Source: a virus. Taken from it: a DNA stretch of 44,287 nt. The position numbers and the translations under genes are program-made. Under the pieces are notes generated by a model. The model made no database searches and was not told the DNA's origin. It was given only the letters and a program-made list of their open reading frames with translations. Positions 32,438-42,694 of this stretch are shown one piece after another; within the stretch, counting starts at the first letter, position 1, and each line of letters begins with the position of its first letter. The stretch is taken from positions 1 to 44,287 of IMG/VR virus record IMGVR_UViG_3300032163_000298, one strand, 5' to 3'.

Positions 32438-33775
32438 TTAATCCATTTCTAAAAATTCTTTAGTAGTCATACCCCGAGGGATATCACTGGCTGATTTAAT
32501 TCGTCCACTTGTCTTTTGGGTCGTGGAAGACCGGCCTGATTGGGACTTTTTATCGTCCATATTTTCATTAATTTCAACAGTATCATCATCTTTATTGTCA
32601 TTTGCCTTACGAGTCATACCTTTAAGAGCTTCATTCCTAACACTCTTAATAACTGGTAATAGAAGACCTTTCGCCTTTGTGAAATAGGCCGATTGAATTC
32701 TATCCATTGATTCTTTAGAATATTCACTTTTCTGAGCCGACTGCCAAAGCTTATCAACGATAGATTTAAATCTACTATCTTGATTCATTAACTGTTCAAC
32801 TTTATCAAGTGAATCCTTAACGGCATTCTTTCTAACGTAATCACTCATTGACTTTTTAGGGTCAAGATTAGTTTCAATCGTAGCCTTTAAGCGATTATTA
32901 ACCGTAGTTTTTAATTCATTACTTGCAGTTGTAAATTGACGCTTATTAAATTCTTTTTCTCTATCACTAATCTTATCTTCAACTTTAGTATTAGCCGATT
33001 TCTCAACAGCTAATTTAGTCTTTGGAGTCCACTTAGAAGATGCAAATGCAAACTTATGTAAAGTTTGTGCTGCTACCTGTAAATCTTCATCCTGAGATTC
33101 TTTGGCTTCCTGAACCATAGCCATAATAGTGTCCTTAAGAACATTACCCAAAACATGATGATAAGCTCGTGGGTCAACTTGAGCTAAAGTTCCCATATAA
33201 TCATCCGCAATTTTAGCGAATGCTTCAGGATTTTCTTTATTAACTGCTCCTAATAATTTAGCAATATCTCCATTACCTAAATCTTCTTCAAATGCATTTA
33301 GTGTATTTCTTGCAGAAACGGCATCCTTAGCATCTTCAATAGTCGGAAGAATTGCTGTGAATGCTGCATCCCGATAATAAGCAGATTCAAGATATGGAAA
33401 CTTTTTAAATAAATCTGGATATGCTTTAAGAATCTCAGCCCTTCTAACTGGAGCAACTAATTCAAGTTTTTCAGGGTCTGGTTCTTTTAATTCTTCTTCT
33501 AATTCAGCTAATTCATCAACTTCTTCAATTTTAACTTCTTCTTTAGTTTCATCTTCTTCAGTTTCAGTTTCAGTTTCTTTAGTATCTTCTTTGACCTCTT
33601 CTTTTTTTCTTTTAGTGTCATCATTTAAGTTTAATGCTTCAGGTTTAACTTCAGTTTCATCTGGCTTAAGGAAATCAAAAATATCTTCCTTACTCATTTC
33701 CTTGGGTCCAGATGAACCCCCAGCATCAGTAATAGTATCGACGGGAGCCGTATAATTATTGAATTGTTTGAACAT
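32438..33775 (-). CDS. Scaffold-like acidic helical protein
   Basis: 445 residues. A strongly acidic/charged block (KEDTKETETETEEDETKEE, about 65-85) is followed by long helices and a basic, Ser-rich tail. Between portal and capsid, this is the usual place of the scaffolding protein. Its start overlaps the portal stop. Confidence 0.75.
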   Translation of the reverse strand: MFKQFNNYTAPVDTITDAGGSSGPKEMSKEDIFDFLKPDETEVKPEALNLNDDTKRKKEEVKEDTKETETETEEDETKEEVKIEEVDELAELEEELKEPDPEKLELVAPVRRAEILKAYPDLFKKFPYLESAYYRDAAFTAILPTIEDAKDAVSARNTLNAFEEDLGNGDIAKLLGAVNKENPEAFAKIADDYMGTLAQVDPRAYHHVLGNVLKDTIMAMVQEAKESQDEDLQVAAQTLHKFAFASSKWTPKTKLAVEKSANTKVEDKISDREKEFNKRQFTTASNELKTTVNNRLKATIETNLDPKKSMSDYVRKNAVKDSLDKVEQLMNQDSRFKSIVDKLWQSAQKSEYSKESMDRIQSAYFTKAKGLLLPVIKSVRNEALKGMTRKANDNKDDDTVEINENMDDKKSQSGRSSTTQKTSGRIKSASDIPRGMTTKEFLEMD

Positions 33776-36182
33776 TTGCTACTCCAGTTATGGGTGCTTC
33801 TTTATTTGAATTACCACTGGGCTTCTTAGAAGATGGAGCACCTTCACCTTCAGGAGCCATAGTTTGAGCTTGCATTGCCATTTGTAATTCTGTTAAATGT
33901 AATTTAGCATGTAACAAAACATTTTTATATCCCTGAGGATTTTCAACTTTAGCCTGCCGTCCTGCTAATGATACTAGCCAACCCCGACAAATATCAAATC
34001 TAATTGGATGATTATCAATTTCTTTATCAATTTCAATAGACGGCATTTCTTGTGGAGGTAATTCTTGTCCCATCATAGCTGCCTGTTCCATCATCATTGG
34101 GTCGGGAGGCATTACGATAGGTTCAGATTCTAATAAAGATTTAATTTCATCATATTCAGCTTCTCTATCATCTTCACCAGGCACATAGATATCATTCAAT
34201 CCAATTGCATCACGAATAATATCTAAATTTTCGGGTGCAAGAATAATCTTAAGTAAATCAGGATTAGGACTTAAAAGAAGCTGCATTACAATATCTTTCT
34301 TCTGATTCCAAGTCAAAGGAAGATTTTCATTTGCTTCTAATTCAACTTTACCCAACTTACCTTCCATCTCAGCAAGTTTAATGAATGAATTAATGAAAGA
34401 ACCATCTTCTTTCATCTTAACATCTTTTTCATCCACTTTCATACACTTAATATACATTGGAATTGCTTTGCCGAATATGGTTTTCCACCATACCCCAAAC
34501 ATTTTCCAAGTATTTTGTAACCTTTGTAATGCCTGAGCTTTAGACATTGAATCTTGAGAAGCAGTCTCACTATCCATCTGTCCAAATAATGATGGAAGTG
34601 CGCCAGATACTAATTGACCCATTTCCTGAATATTCTGAGCAAATGGTAATACTTCACCACTTAACTGAGCAGTTTTCACATCATGAAATGCATCACCAAT
34701 AGATTTTCCAGCTTTAGGTTTAGCAGGAAAGATACCACCAGGTAATACTTCAGACTGTTGATAAGCATCAAAATCTAATACATTGGGGTCCGCGAATGTT
34801 TGACCAATTCCATGTTCAATAGTTTGAAGTACTAATGAATTAAGGTCATTTGTAATTTCTTGAATACTTGCAAGTAAAAGTCCCAGTGGGTCAAAATGAA
34901 CAAAATCAGATAATGGATTGTAAGTAAGAGTCCAATGGTCATCTAGATTTTCTTTACAGGCTTCTGCAAATTTATCATTAACCATACAAACTTTAACGCC
35001 ATTTGGAAAAAGTTTTTTTAATCCTTTAACTTCATGTTCATCATGTAAAACATTAAATGATGCGGGACGTAACCAAATTTGTCGAATAGTTACATTATTA
35101 ATAGGATATTCACCCTGATATTGTGGACTAAGACGTGCCCACTGTTCATACATATCATATGGGCCAGCTGGATTGCCTTGTAAATTTTTAACTAAATCAG
35201 TCTTCTTTAAATGTTCAAATTTCTCAATCGCATTTGCATAATGAGTTTCATAATTATACATTAAATATAGACATTCAGACTGTCTACGGGCATAATTAGG
35301 AATCTTAATGTTCAAACCGCCATAGCATTCTAAATGAACTCTCGCCTTTGGCTTAGAAGTTTCACCAACTAATCGAGTTATAGTGAAAGACTCACGACGC
35401 ATATTTGGAATAATAGAACTATTACAAGAAGGACATATATCATATCCTTCGCCGGGCATAAATTCATCCCTTAATTGGCTTTCCATTTCTTCTTCATGGG
35501 GATTATTTAATCCTTCCATGTTCATTTGTTCTTCAGGTGCTTGCATACCTGGTAAAGGCGGTTGTAATGGATTAACCATTGGAACTTGTGATTCTTCGGG
35601 AGTTAATTCCTTAACTTCCATCTGATACTGACAAGCAGGACATTCAGTTATTTCATTTTCTCCATTAACATCTTCCCATTTTTCTTCAATATAATTACCA
35701 TATTTTTCATCTTCTTTAGTATAATTATATGCCGCTACCATTCCCTCAGTACAGAATACAAAGAGTCCATGTAACCATAATAATGATACATCATTATGTC
35801 TATAAATTAATTCCGCAATTTTATCCCCAGCCCTAGCTGTAGACAAATCAAGGGTATTGTCTGCATCATCAGGATAGCATTTGATGAGGGGTACAGTAAC
35901 ACTGAGAGCAGCAATAATAGATTCAAGATAGGCACGGAAAACATTAACTTTTTTATCATAATAACTCTGATTAGAGTCACCCTGACTATTGCTAACTTCG
36001 TCCCAAATACGCCAATCATGGGCAACAGAATCAAACCAAACATTTTGGAAATTTTCCCAAAATAATTTTAATCTGCGCCAAACTCTAAGTTGACGCTGAC
36101 GAACAGGTAAATCTTCTAAGTCAAAATGGTCTACAATTGACTTGAGATTCTGTTGTTGTGTTTCAGTAAGTTTGATTGCCAT
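33756..36182 (-). CDS. Portal protein with inserted zinc ribbon
   Basis: 808 residues, longer than most portals. N-terminal helical wing (QQNLKSIVDHFDLEDLP), then a CPAC pair (181-184) and CPSC pair (250-253) separated by a Pro/Met/Glu-rich 65-residue stretch, an insert that looks like a zinc ribbon with a long loop. The stem and crown follow, with the C-terminus rich in Met and Pro. Position after terminase supports the call. Forms the DNA entry ring. Confidence 0.85.
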   Translation of the reverse strand: MAIKLTETQQQNLKSIVDHFDLEDLPVRQRQLRVWRRLKLFWENFQNVWFDSVAHDWRIWDEVSNSQGDSNQSYYDKKVNVFRAYLESIIAALSVTVPLIKCYPDDADNTLDLSTARAGDKIAELIYRHNDVSLLWLHGLFVFCTEGMVAAYNYTKEDEKYGNYIEEKWEDVNGENEITECPACQYQMEVKELTPEESQVPMVNPLQPPLPGMQAPEEQMNMEGLNNPHEEEMESQLRDEFMPGEGYDICPSCNSSIIPNMRRESFTITRLVGETSKPKARVHLECYGGLNIKIPNYARRQSECLYLMYNYETHYANAIEKFEHLKKTDLVKNLQGNPAGPYDMYEQWARLSPQYQGEYPINNVTIRQIWLRPASFNVLHDEHEVKGLKKLFPNGVKVCMVNDKFAEACKENLDDHWTLTYNPLSDFVHFDPLGLLLASIQEITNDLNSLVLQTIEHGIGQTFADPNVLDFDAYQQSEVLPGGIFPAKPKAGKSIGDAFHDVKTAQLSGEVLPFAQNIQEMGQLVSGALPSLFGQMDSETASQDSMSKAQALQRLQNTWKMFGVWWKTIFGKAIPMYIKCMKVDEKDVKMKEDGSFINSFIKLAEMEGKLGKVELEANENLPLTWNQKKDIVMQLLLSPNPDLLKIILAPENLDIIRDAIGLNDIYVPGEDDREAEYDEIKSLLESEPIVMPPDPMMMEQAAMMGQELPPQEMPSIEIDKEIDNHPIRFDICRGWLVSLAGRQAKVENPQGYKNVLLHAKLHLTELQMAMQAQTMAPEGEGAPSSKKPSGNSNKEAPITGVANVQTIQ

Positions 36183-36316
36183 TATCTTTTCTTAGAATTC
36201 TTTTGTTTATTATTTAAAGCATAAAATACTTTTTTACCTTTTTCAGTTCCATAAGTTTTCTTTAGTATTCCCATTACTTTTTCGCCCTTACCTTTAAAAT
36301 ATTTTGATAATGGCAT
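36182..36316 (-). CDS. Small basic conserved protein before the portal
   Basis: 44 residues, 14 of them lysine or arginine, ending in NNKQKNSKKR. The stop overlaps the portal start (TAATG). Small proteins with a MKKxYG...VFYAxxNK pattern lie beside portal genes in many phages; function unknown. Confidence 0.65.
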   Translation of the reverse strand: MPLSKYFKGKGEKVMGILKKTYGTEKGKKVFYALNNKQKNSKKR

Positions 36317-36332
36317 ATATGTAATTTCGTTA

Positions 36333-36827
36333 TTACTTTCGAGCTAATAATATTGGTTTCTTAGGTTGTTGAGTTGCTTGTATGGGTGCCCGTAATTCAA
36401 TATCACCCCGACGTATGGGACGCATAGCTTCTGCATTAATAGCTTCATTCTCAACTTTATCAGGCTCAGTAAAGCTACGTAACCATCCCCTACCACCCTG
36501 ATTAACATGAGTCATTTCATGTGCTAATACGTCCCCTAAATCTTGTTTTTCACCTTCAATTAGTTGTCTATTTAATGCAATAGTTCCCAATGGACTAGTT
36601 GATGCATACGCATTTGGATTTAGTTGTCTTTGTAACCAACCCATTTCACCAATACGATTTACTTTAGAAGCTGGCCCAGGCATTTCAATCTGTCTACCAG
36701 CCCACTGTTTCTCCAATTCAGGCCAACTAGCCTTAGTTCTATCGGATACTGCATCACCTAATAATTGACGCAGCAAACCGGGAGAAGGTGTTGTGCTGTG
36801 ATTAGGCTTCTGTTCTGGTGTTGGCAT
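36333..36827 (-). CDS. HExxH metallopeptidase-like protein
   Basis: 164 residues. A proline-rich N-terminus, then LGTIALNRQLIEGEKQDLGD and HEMTH (103-107), followed by ENEAINAEAM (127-136), a possible third zinc ligand. Pattern matches gluzincin-type peptidases or inactive relatives. Between terminase and portal it could process the prohead or be packaged in the virion. It overlaps the upstream gene by 26 bases. Confidence 0.7.
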   Translation of the reverse strand: MPTPEQKPNHSTTPSPGLLRQLLGDAVSDRTKASWPELEKQWAGRQIEMPGPASKVNRIGEMGWLQRQLNPNAYASTSPLGTIALNRQLIEGEKQDLGDVLAHEMTHVNQGGRGWLRSFTEPDKVENEAINAEAMRPIRRGDIELRAPIQATQQPKKPILLARK

Positions 36828-37200
36828 TTAGCACTTCTTTTTCTAATTCTTCAATTCCTTCAACTACATGAATATCATCAGTTTTGGATAATTGAATTTC
36901 TTCCATCTTTCTCTTTAATATATCAGCCGCATTCCTAGATTCAGTTTCTAATAATTGTTTCTTTAAACGCCAAGGAATGTATTTAGGTCCAATGGGCTGA
37001 ATATCTTTAATATCAGATTTAATCTCAAGCTCAGGTGAATTCTTAGTTAAGAGAGAATCTAATAATTTTTCATTATATCTAATTAAACGTGCATTTTCAG
37101 CTCGTAATGTTTCACAAGATGAACAGAATTCCTTATCAATTAATTCATCTGCACAATGCTCACAATGTGGATTTAATAATTTATGAAACCAATTAGCCAT
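36802..37200 (-). CDS. Zinc-finger/coiled-coil protein
   Basis: 132 residues. CEHC (14-17) and CSSC (27-30) form an N-terminal zinc finger. The rest is charged helix (RAENARLIRYNEKLLDSLL). Located between large terminase and the peptidase. Function unknown. Confidence 0.6.
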   Translation of the reverse strand: MANWFHKLLNPHCEHCADELIDKEFCSSCETLRAENARLIRYNEKLLDSLLTKNSPELEIKSDIKDIQPIGPKYIPWRLKKQLLETESRNAADILKRKMEEIQLSKTDDIHVVEGIEELEKEVLNANTRTEA

Positions 37201-37202
37201 AT

Positions 37203-38918
37203 CTAATACCTTCGAGAGAATCTATTCACACCAATCTGTTTATTAGATACTTCTAAATTACGTGATGCAATATAGAAACCTGTCATATTTCCAGTCGCAT
37301 TTAATCTCTGAGTTAATTCTTCCTGCTTTTGAATCTTAGCAAATTCATCAGCAGCTTCATCATAATATCTTTCAGCTGTATCAACTGCATAGCGTTGACC
37401 ATCATAAGGGTCATCACCATTAAATTCTTTTACGTCCTCAACAGGTTTATCATTCTTAGGCTTATCATAACTACAGGCTTTAATAGCTTCAATAGCTACG
37501 GGACAACAATTAGAATGACCCTCATGAGTTAATTCATTACATCTAAAGATTTGATACTTAGGAATATTAGTTTCAGCTTCAGGTGGAGCATACAAATTAA
37601 GATATGACTGATATTCTTTCATACCTCTATTTCTATAAATCCACATAGCCTTAACTTCACTATATGCTTCAATCTCTTGGGGTGGAATAACTGGCTTAGG
37701 TTTCCACCTTAAATATTCATGAAGTAACATCTTACCGGCAACACGACTACCAGCTACATTATTTGATAATTCAATATCAACACCTAATGCATCACTAATC
37801 TGCTGCTGAATAGTCTGTTCTTGTCCTCTATCCTGTCCAGCAGATTTACAAAACTTTACAACTCTAGGTTTCTCACGGTCAATAAAATCTTTAACCGATG
37901 GTGCCCAATCTGCAATCTTAACTTTCGTCCAATACATTTCACGATATAAGTAGAGACGTTTAGTAGGAGAGATTGCAAAGAATCCAATCCAACACATAGC
38001 AGCAAATCCCCAATCACCAATGACCATTTTAGGCCACCAATCAGGAATATCAAATGGCTCAATTACATGCAATGCATTATCGGGTTCATCAGGATATTTC
38101 TTATCCCTAAATTCATCAAATACTTGTCCGAGATATGCAGACCAGTCGCCAAACTTCTTAGCTTTTCTTTCAGCTTCAGGTCTACCATCAAGTGATTGAG
38201 CATAAGTTGGGTCAATGTTATCTTTATTATCTTCAAGAGTAGAATGAATATAGATTCGTTTATTTCCACCCTTACCAATAATTACTTTTCCACCTTCAGG
38301 GCAAGGGTCAATAAATCGTTTCTTTACAAATGTATGTCCAAGACCACCGGGCATACCTGCACCACGAGTTATGGATGGTAAACCTGAATGTCTAGGTGCG
38401 CGATTACGCTCGAATGCAATGTAAAGATATATCCATTCACTGAGAGAGGTAATTTCATCAGGTGTAAATAATGAAATTTCCATGGAATCATAATTGTGGA
38501 CATCATCATCATTCTCACAGTGGCCCAAAAATATTTGAGCACCACCATTTCCCATTAATCCACCAGAACCATATTGGTCTGGTCTAGGGAATGTCCAAAT
38601 CATATCAGTTTTATTTAGTGTAGCTCCAAATTTACTATAAATTTCGCGTGAACGTCCTAGAATTTCATTTTTAAGTTCAGGAAATGTTCGGCGCATGAAT
38701 ACCTGTTTAAATCTAGGATTCTCATGCCACTTATTAAGTACACCATAAACTAATAATACATCAGACTTACCTGAACCTGCACCACCACCATATAATGCTT
38801 CTTTAATAGTCAGAGGTATTGCAAGGAAAGGCTCTTGTTTCCTATTAGGCTTCCATTGACTACGAAATTTTACATAGTCCTTATTAATATCAGCAGGACT
38901 AGGTGTGATAATGTCCAT
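37203..38918 (-). CDS. terL: Terminase large subunit
   Basis: 571 residues. Walker A GGGAGSGKS (44-52), Walker B ISLFTPDE (148-155), a coupling/arginine segment (AFERNRAPRH), then the nuclease domain starting IGDWGF with later acidic residues. Packages DNA into proheads using ATP and cuts concatemers. Next in the operon comes the portal cluster. Confidence 0.95.
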   Translation of the reverse strand: MDIITPSPADINKDYVKFRSQWKPNRKQEPFLAIPLTIKEALYGGGAGSGKSDVLLVYGVLNKWHENPRFKQVFMRRTFPELKNEILGRSREIYSKFGATLNKTDMIWTFPRPDQYGSGGLMGNGGAQIFLGHCENDDDVHNYDSMEISLFTPDEITSLSEWIYLYIAFERNRAPRHSGLPSITRGAGMPGGLGHTFVKKRFIDPCPEGGKVIIGKGGNKRIYIHSTLEDNKDNIDPTYAQSLDGRPEAERKAKKFGDWSAYLGQVFDEFRDKKYPDEPDNALHVIEPFDIPDWWPKMVIGDWGFAAMCWIGFFAISPTKRLYLYREMYWTKVKIADWAPSVKDFIDREKPRVVKFCKSAGQDRGQEQTIQQQISDALGVDIELSNNVAGSRVAGKMLLHEYLRWKPKPVIPPQEIEAYSEVKAMWIYRNRGMKEYQSYLNLYAPPEAETNIPKYQIFRCNELTHEGHSNCCPVAIEAIKACSYDKPKNDKPVEDVKEFNGDDPYDGQRYAVDTAERYYDEAADEFAKIQKQEELTQRLNATGNMTGFYIASRNLEVSNKQIGVNRFSRRY

Positions 38919-38921
38919 AAA

Positions 38922-39587
38922 CTATGGTACTGGAATTACAGGAACTCCCAAAGCTGCACACCATTCAACTCTATGATGTTCAATAGCTGTATCTAATCCT
39001 AATGGTTTCCCACCCTGCAATGGTGATGTTAAACCCATTAATGCAGTATATACTACACGAAATGCCCATACACTTACATCAAAATCTGCTCCCTGGGGAC
39101 GCCTACCATAATCAAATGATAAAGTCTTCTTAAAATTTTGATTAGCTATATCACCAAAATAGGCAATCCAAGGAACTACATTTAGATTTACTGAGGCTTG
39201 GGGTTCTGAAATCCAATCATTTATAGTATACCGTGCTTCGGAATCTTTTCCCCATCCACTAGATGCATTAGAGCTTTCAGCGCCAACGATGATATCAATA
39301 GACCGAAGATTAGTATCCCCAGTATCAGGAAACCTATAAAGAATACTATCAATACGATGACCATTATACTTAGTCCCCGAACCATTATATTTAAGTAATC
39401 CCCAATTAACATCTAATGGTCTTAAACATTCGCGCATACAATCTTCAGTATATTTTCCACAATCCTCTACAGTTGTGAAATTATACTTTGATTTATTAGC
39501 TTCAAAATATGCAGCTACTTGGGTCGAATGATTCGGGGTAGCCATTGCATCTAGCGAAAGATTCGCTGGTTCTAAAAATGTTCCCAT
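38922..39587 (-). CDS. Virion-arm protein, unknown
   Basis: 221 residues; ATG at 39587 or 39545 (MATPNHST) could be the start. A helical N-terminus with CGKYTEDCMREC, then alternating strands. Starts right after the previous stop (4-base gap). I do not recognise it. Confidence 0.55.
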   Translation of the reverse strand: MGTFLEPANLSLDAMATPNHSTQVAAYFEANKSKYNFTTVEDCGKYTEDCMRECLRPLDVNWGLLKYNGSGTKYNGHRIDSILYRFPDTGDTNLRSIDIIVGAESSNASSGWGKDSEARYTINDWISEPQASVNLNVVPWIAYFGDIANQNFKKTLSFDYGRRPQGADFDVSVWAFRVVYTALMGLTSPLQGGKPLGLDTAIEHHRVEWCAALGVPVIPVP

Positions 39588-39591
39588 ATAT

Positions 39592-40269
39592 TTAATTCTG
39601 GATTGGTACTTCTTCCCACACTAACATAGATGCAGCAGAATGGGCTACAGGAGTTGTAGTTGCTAATAATGCAAGTATTCCGCCCGGGGGAATTACCCAT
39701 TGACCTTCTAACCATTCACTAATTGAAGTTTGTTCAGGAAGGAAACCAGCCGCGGTTTGTAGAGCAGCAATATTTAATCCAGCACCACCACATAACGAAC
39801 TTGCACCGGCAATAACTAAATTATTAGTTAATCCAGTCAATGCAGTATTAGCAAATCCTTTAGCACTTGAACCCGCAGCAGTTAAAGTCTTACGATTAAC
39901 TGGATTTAATCCAGTAGAAATTGCAGTATTGCCAATAGAATAAGCCCAAACAAATCCACCCGCACCCGTAGCCTGTAAAGCTGTCATAGTCACAGCCAAA
40001 GAAGCCATTAAAATTTCTAAATTAACTGTATTAGTTGAGGGATTCCATACTCCTACAATAGGTGTAGTTGTATTGGTAAGGGTGGTAAATGTAGAATTAC
40101 TAATTGATGTAAGAGTCATACCAGTAGAAAAAACTCTACCACGTCTAGTAGCTTCTGCTAATCTACCATGACCATCAGTAGTAATTAACGAACCAGTCAC
40201 ATCAGTTCGTCCGGGATTAACAGTACCGGATGCTGCTAATAATTCACCAACTCGTAGTTCAGCTAACAT
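39592..40269 (-). CDS. Virion surface protein candidate
   Basis: 225 residues. RRGRVFSTGMTLTSISNSTF, then alanine/threonine-rich strands and WEGQWVIPPGG-like end (EGQWVIPPGGILALLAT). This type is common near phage head genes and may be a capsid fibre or decoration. Tight operon spacing. Confidence 0.55.
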   Translation of the reverse strand: MLAELRVGELLAASGTVNPGRTDVTGSLITTDGHGRLAEATRRGRVFSTGMTLTSISNSTFTTLTNTTTPIVGVWNPSTNTVNLEILMASLAVTMTALQATGAGGFVWAYSIGNTAISTGLNPVNRKTLTAAGSSAKGFANTALTGLTNNLVIAGASSLCGGAGLNIAALQTAAGFLPEQTSISEWLEGQWVIPPGGILALLATTTPVAHSAASMLVWEEVPIQN

Positions 40270-40284
40270 GTATTAATCCTTTAA

Positions 40285-41928
40285 TTAACGTAACTCAATC
40301 TGAGCGTAACGAGAACCGGAATATCTTTCATTTAACAATACATTAGCTTGTAAAGTTAATACAGCTAAACAATTTTCATTTTCTTCTAATCTTTGATAAT
40401 ACTTATAAACTTCATCCTCTTGGATTTCAACTCTTAATCCCCCCTGGAGGGTTTGGGATAAACTATTAATAGACCCCTCAGTATATAAGGGAGGATTTCC
40501 TGTAACTTTAGCACCAACATCATTATTAGCACCAAGATTAACTAATGCACCATCAACTGAATTACCTGGTGCTCTATCCCAAGTTACACCATTGTATAAA
40601 GATGGAAATACTTGAATCTTAGTTAGTGTAGGATTAACAGTAGTATCAGCTAATGCAGCCTCCGCGGGCATTCCTATTTGTCTAACTGCTGCTCCAATAT
40701 CACTAGAAGATGGTACAGTATTAGAAACAAATAATCCATTTGGGGAAGAAGAACCTACAATTGCTACGGAACCTTGTTTTTGATAAGGAAATGCAGAAAG
40801 ATTAACAGTTAAATTAACATTAAATCCAGTTCCGCTATTATTATATTGAACTCTAAAAGATTTTAATCCAGCAATAGAACCTGACCAAATAGATTGAGTT
40901 CCCGCGAAAAAGGGAGACACTAGTACTGTTGTGTGATTATAATCAGTTACACCAGGATTCAATGCTTCTGAATTTAATCCAGTTAAAGCAACATTATACC
41001 AATCAGTACCATTTACAGAGCCTTGAAATGCTAAAGTAGCAAGAGTTTCAGATATACTAAAATTTCCTTGAACGGCTACAGAAGCATAATCAGATACATC
41101 AGCTATAGTTAAATACTGAGTATCTAATAAATTTTGAGTAATAGTTGTAAATTTAGGTTTGACCACAATAGGAGAAATTGCAGTAATTGCACTAAAATTA
41201 GCAGATGCTTGATTAGTTCCAAAAAGATGAGTAGTAATTGAACCAGATGTATATGCTGTTACTTTACATCCTGCATATACAGTTCGTGGGCAAGCAATTA
41301 AATAATTACCGGGAGTTGTAATATCTGTTACTACACCACCAGTCGCGCAACTAAATGCAATTGTGCTCTGTGCTACACCATCTGAACCCCAAATAGTAGG
41401 AGTTAATGTTCCTATAAATGAACCTGTATTAGCAATAGTTATTAAAGCAGTTTGAATACTATTTGCTCTAGTTACACCTTGTAATACTGCATTAAGAGCA
41501 TTTAATACCACAGCTCCCGTAGCAAACGCTGGCCCTAAATCTACAACTGGAAGTCTTCTGGCTCCATCAGAATCTAATGCCCAGGGAGCATAAACTAAGG
41601 GTATAGATCTAAATTGATTACCCTCTGTTATACCAGCTATTGGTAATAATAGATTAGGTTTAGTAAATAGTGATTGACCCGAAGCAACTGTATCTCTAGA
41701 TGCAACTGTAACAGCATCATCAGTTGCATATACCGGGTCTGTATTAGCAGCAGTATCAGGAATTACTACAGAGACACTACCAGTAATAGGAATGGGAGTT
41801 TGGTCACTCGCGATTACAACGGCAACGGAATTAGCCATTGTATCTTGACCCAAAGGGTCAGTAATAGATACAGCGGCACCAGCGCCACCACTATCTACTA
41901 ATGTTACTCCTTCTTTTCTTACGCCCAT
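40285..41928 (-). CDS. Large beta-rich virion protein
   Basis: 547 residues. Near the start DTMANSVAVVIASDQTPIPI, a repeat seen in phage head-fibre or structural proteins, followed by several Ig-like strands (FQGSVNGTDWYNVALTG). No signal peptide. Probably a head fibre or decoration protein. Confidence 0.65.
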   Translation of the reverse strand: MGVRKEGVTLVDSGGAGAAVSITDPLGQDTMANSVAVVIASDQTPIPITGSVSVVIPDTAANTDPVYATDDAVTVASRDTVASGQSLFTKPNLLLPIAGITEGNQFRSIPLVYAPWALDSDGARRLPVVDLGPAFATGAVVLNALNAVLQGVTRANSIQTALITIANTGSFIGTLTPTIWGSDGVAQSTIAFSCATGGVVTDITTPGNYLIACPRTVYAGCKVTAYTSGSITTHLFGTNQASANFSAITAISPIVVKPKFTTITQNLLDTQYLTIADVSDYASVAVQGNFSISETLATLAFQGSVNGTDWYNVALTGLNSEALNPGVTDYNHTTVLVSPFFAGTQSIWSGSIAGLKSFRVQYNNSGTGFNVNLTVNLSAFPYQKQGSVAIVGSSSPNGLFVSNTVPSSSDIGAAVRQIGMPAEAALADTTVNPTLTKIQVFPSLYNGVTWDRAPGNSVDGALVNLGANNDVGAKVTGNPPLYTEGSINSLSQTLQGGLRVEIQEDEVYKYYQRLEENENCLAVLTLQANVLLNERYSGSRYAQIELR

Positions 41929-41947
41929 ACTATTAACCTAATTTAAT

Positions 41948-42166
41948 TTAACGAACGTGAGATTGAACTGGAACTTTACTATTCAATAGTGTATCTAACT
42001 CACGACGTAAAGTAGTTGCAGTCTGACGAACTTCATCTAATTCAGATGATGCTTTCGCCAAAGTTTCCATTGCACCTTTATGAGCAGCTTCCTTCTTAGT
42101 AATAGATTCAAAGGATGCAGAAAGTTCTTTGGTAATTTGTTCTAAGGTTCGATATGTGTCAGCCAT
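41948..42166 (-). CDS. Small coiled-coil protein
   Basis: 72 residues, nearly all heptad-like helix (TLEQITKELSASFESITKKE). Might be a structural or packaging helper. No family recognised. Confidence 0.55.
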   Translation of the reverse strand: MADTYRTLEQITKELSASFESITKKEAAHKGAMETLAKASSELDEVRQTATTLRRELDTLLNSKVPVQSHVR

Positions 42167-42184
42167 TATATGATTCCTTAAATG

Positions 42185-42511
42185 TTAACGTCCTAATACC
42201 CAAACATCAACTGTCCCACCAGCTAATACGGTACTAATTCTAGCTCGTGCTACAAAACCTACACCAGATACTTTAACAGTTTTAACTGTAGTTGCGGTTA
42301 CAGTAATAGGAGAACCATTCGCGGCCCATGTTCCAGTATAAGCAGCTACATGTGCTTCTTCTGGTTGAACTGCTCCAGATGCAACACCAGCAGAACCTAC
42401 AATATAAAATGTAAGTTCATTAACATTATTAAGTTCAGCAGCTCCGATTTCATCTGAAACTGCATTAAGTGCTGACTTAGCATCCATTACTTTCTTCCAA
42501 AATAATGCCAT
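42185..42511 (-). CDS. Small virion protein, unknown
   Basis: 108 residues: a short helical start (FWKKVMDAKSALNAV) and a beta-rich body. Adjacent to the holin-like gene. May be a decoration or fibre adaptor. Confidence 0.5.
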   Translation of the reverse strand: MALFWKKVMDAKSALNAVSDEIGAAELNNVNELTFYIVGSAGVASGAVQPEEAHVAAYTGTWAANGSPITVTATTVKTVKVSGVGFVARARISTVLAGGTVDVWVLGR

Positions 42512-42512
42512 A

Positions 42513-42689
42513 TTATTGAACCTTATCTTCTACACGATTAACTTTAGCTGCTAATGTTCCTAAAGCTCCCGCATTTAATAATGCCAATAACATTTGATAA
42601 GTAGCATCATCAATAAACTTGAGACTATGTAATGCAGTAATTGCACCGATTGCAATTGCTAATAAATATGTTTTCTTACCTCTTAACAT
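42513..42689 (-). CDS. 58-residue membrane protein, holin-like
   Basis: ATG at 42689, TAA at 42513, one base before the next gene. Two hydrophobic helices (TYLLAIAIGAITALHSL and MLLALLNAGALGTLAA) around a short turn. Resembles small class-II-like holins, but its place at the head of the late arm, far from the endolysin, leaves the role open. Confidence 0.6.
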   Translation of the reverse strand: MLRGKKTYLLAIAIGAITALHSLKFIDDATYQMLLALLNAGALGTLAAKVNRVEDKVQ

Positions 42690-42694
42690 AATAT

